Part shown: piece by piece, positions 5,083 to 5,878 of the stretch
Layout: each line of letters begins with the position of its first letter
Numbering within the stretch: position 1 is the stretch's first letter
Notes under the pieces: model-generated
What the model was told of the DNA's origin: nothing
Seen by the model: the letters and a program-made list of their open reading frames with translations, nothing else
Database searches by the model: none
Program-made: the position numbers and the translations under genes
Assembly: GCA_012797915.1 (NCBI GenBank)
Contig: JAAZOE010000031.1
Location: 1 to 5,878 of the forward strand
DNA: 5,878 bases
DNA from: Candidatus Zixiibacteriota bacterium
GTDB taxonomy: Bacteria > Zixibacteria > MSB-5A5 > GN15 > JAAZOE01
Direction of reading: 5' to 3'

Positions 5083-5878
5083 TTACGGCTGCGCCAAAGT
5101 ATTGACCCGGTCGATTCGCTTTTGCAGGGCCGGGTGGTCATAGAACCAAAATTCGACCAGCGGGCCGGGGTTGGGGTTGGACAGGTTGTAGGCGGCCAGT
5201 TTCTCGAAGGCGACTGCCGCGGCGGCGTTGTCGTAATCGGTCATCTGCAGGCCGTAGGCGTCGCATTGATATTCAAAATAGCGCGACAGCGAGTTGGTGG
5301 CCGGCTGGATGAGGAACATGACCAACCCGAACGCCAGCAATACCAGCGGGAGGGAGGCAAAGGAGCTCAATTCGTCGAACCCGAGGCGGCGCCGGTAACG
5401 GCTGATTACGTTCGGCAGGATGCGGGCCGTCAACCAGCCGCAGAGGAGAATCAGGGCGACGATCATGGCGACAAGATACCAGATGTGATGCTTGACGTAA
5501 TGCCCCATCTCGTGCCCCATGACAAAGAGCAACTCCTCGGTGGTGAAAGCCTTGATGATTGTGTCGTAGAGGACGATTCGTTTGGTGTTGAACAGGCCGG
5601 TGACGTAAGCGTTGAGTTTGTTGGACTGCCGCGAGGCGTCGACCTCGAAAACGCGGGAGCCCTCGATCCCCGCCTTGGAGGCGAGATTCAATATCTGCGT
5701 CTCCAGCTGTTTGTCTTTCAACGGCTGGAAATCATTGAAGATGGGGGCCACCAGCACCGGAACGATGACCAGGAGGGCGACGACAAACGGGACCGACCCG
5801 GCCGCAAACCAGAGCCACCAGCGGCGGGGGAAGCGGCGGACGAGGAAATAGAAGAAGCCGAACAGGATGGCCATGGCG
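5083..5878 (-). CDS. Ste24-like M48 family integral membrane zinc metalloprotease, C-terminal part
   Basis: The frame is still open at the right edge (an Ala codon precedes the first visible Met at 5874). Ste24-type proteins are usually around 400 residues or more, so the N-terminal membrane segments lie outside the window and about 264 residues are seen. Numbered from that Met, there is a membrane segment at about 20-43 followed by PIFNDFQPLKD, typical of Ste24/M48A. The zinc motif is HEMGH at 121-125, with catalytic Glu122. Membrane segments follow at about 131-150 and 172-190. FEYQCDAYG contains the ExxxD third-ligand motif (E201, D205), and FWFYDHPALQKRI at 242-254 is the family's C-terminal signature. 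The family cleaves prenylated CAAX proteins in eukaryotes; in bacteria a membrane-protein quality-control role is likely but substrates are mostly unknown. HtpX is a less likely assignment because of the Ste24-like segments around the active site. Confidence 0.92.
   Translation of the reverse strand, partial: AMAILFGFFYFLVRRFPRRWWLWFAAGSVPFVVALLVIVPVLVAPIFNDFQPLKDKQLETQILNLASKAGIEGSRVFEVDASRQSNKLNAYVTGLFNTKRIVLYDTIIKAFTTEELLFVMGHEMGHYVKHHIWYLVAMIVALILLCGWLTARILPNVISRYRRRLGFDELSSFASLPLVLLAFGLVMFLIQPATNSLSRYFEYQCDAYGLQMTDYDNAAAAVAFEKLAAYNLSNPNPGPLVEFWFYDHPALQKRIDRVNTLAQP

Overview
This is a moderately GC-rich bacterial chromosomal window carrying housekeeping genes. It holds six protein-coding genes in four transcription units, with short intergenic gaps and recognisable intrinsic terminators. 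I see no mobile element, CRISPR array, tRNA or rRNA gene, and no stretch over about 300 bases without a gene. Taxonomy is only a guess. bL27 begins directly with MAHKKG, without the cleavable N-terminal extension typical of Firmicutes. The mixture of an RqcH/NFACT gene, a Ste24-type M48 peptidase and a secreted metzincin would suit a Gram-negative or FCB-like lineage (an uncultured phylum such as Zixibacteria would fit), but nothing here proves it.

Layout. Positions 1-1587 (+) are a compact operon: the C-terminal part of a DUF2232 (YybS-like) membrane protein cut by the window edge, then rplI (ribosomal protein bL9), then a DUF151 bifunctional-nuclease-domain protein whose start lies 4 bases after the rplI stop. 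Positions 1588-1754 are intergenic and contain an intrinsic terminator for the opposite strand. Positions 1755-2006 (-) are rpmA (bL27), with its own likely promoter and Shine-Dalgarno site. Its usual partner rplU is not beside it. Positions 2157-3866 (-) are rqcH, an NFACT-family ribosome quality-control factor. A 67-base divergent gap separates it from a secreted metzincin-type zinc protease with C-terminal TPR-like repeats (3934-5004, +). That gene converges on a Ste24-like M48 membrane protease (5083-5878, -), which is cut by the right window edge.

Functionally, three genes belong to the large ribosomal subunit or its rescue (bL9, bL27, RqcH) and two are zinc metalloproteases of different clans. 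I see no clear new multi-gene system. The most distinctive item is the metzincin-TPR protein. Next come the orphan placement of rpmA and the absence of a Shine-Dalgarno sequence before rqcH.
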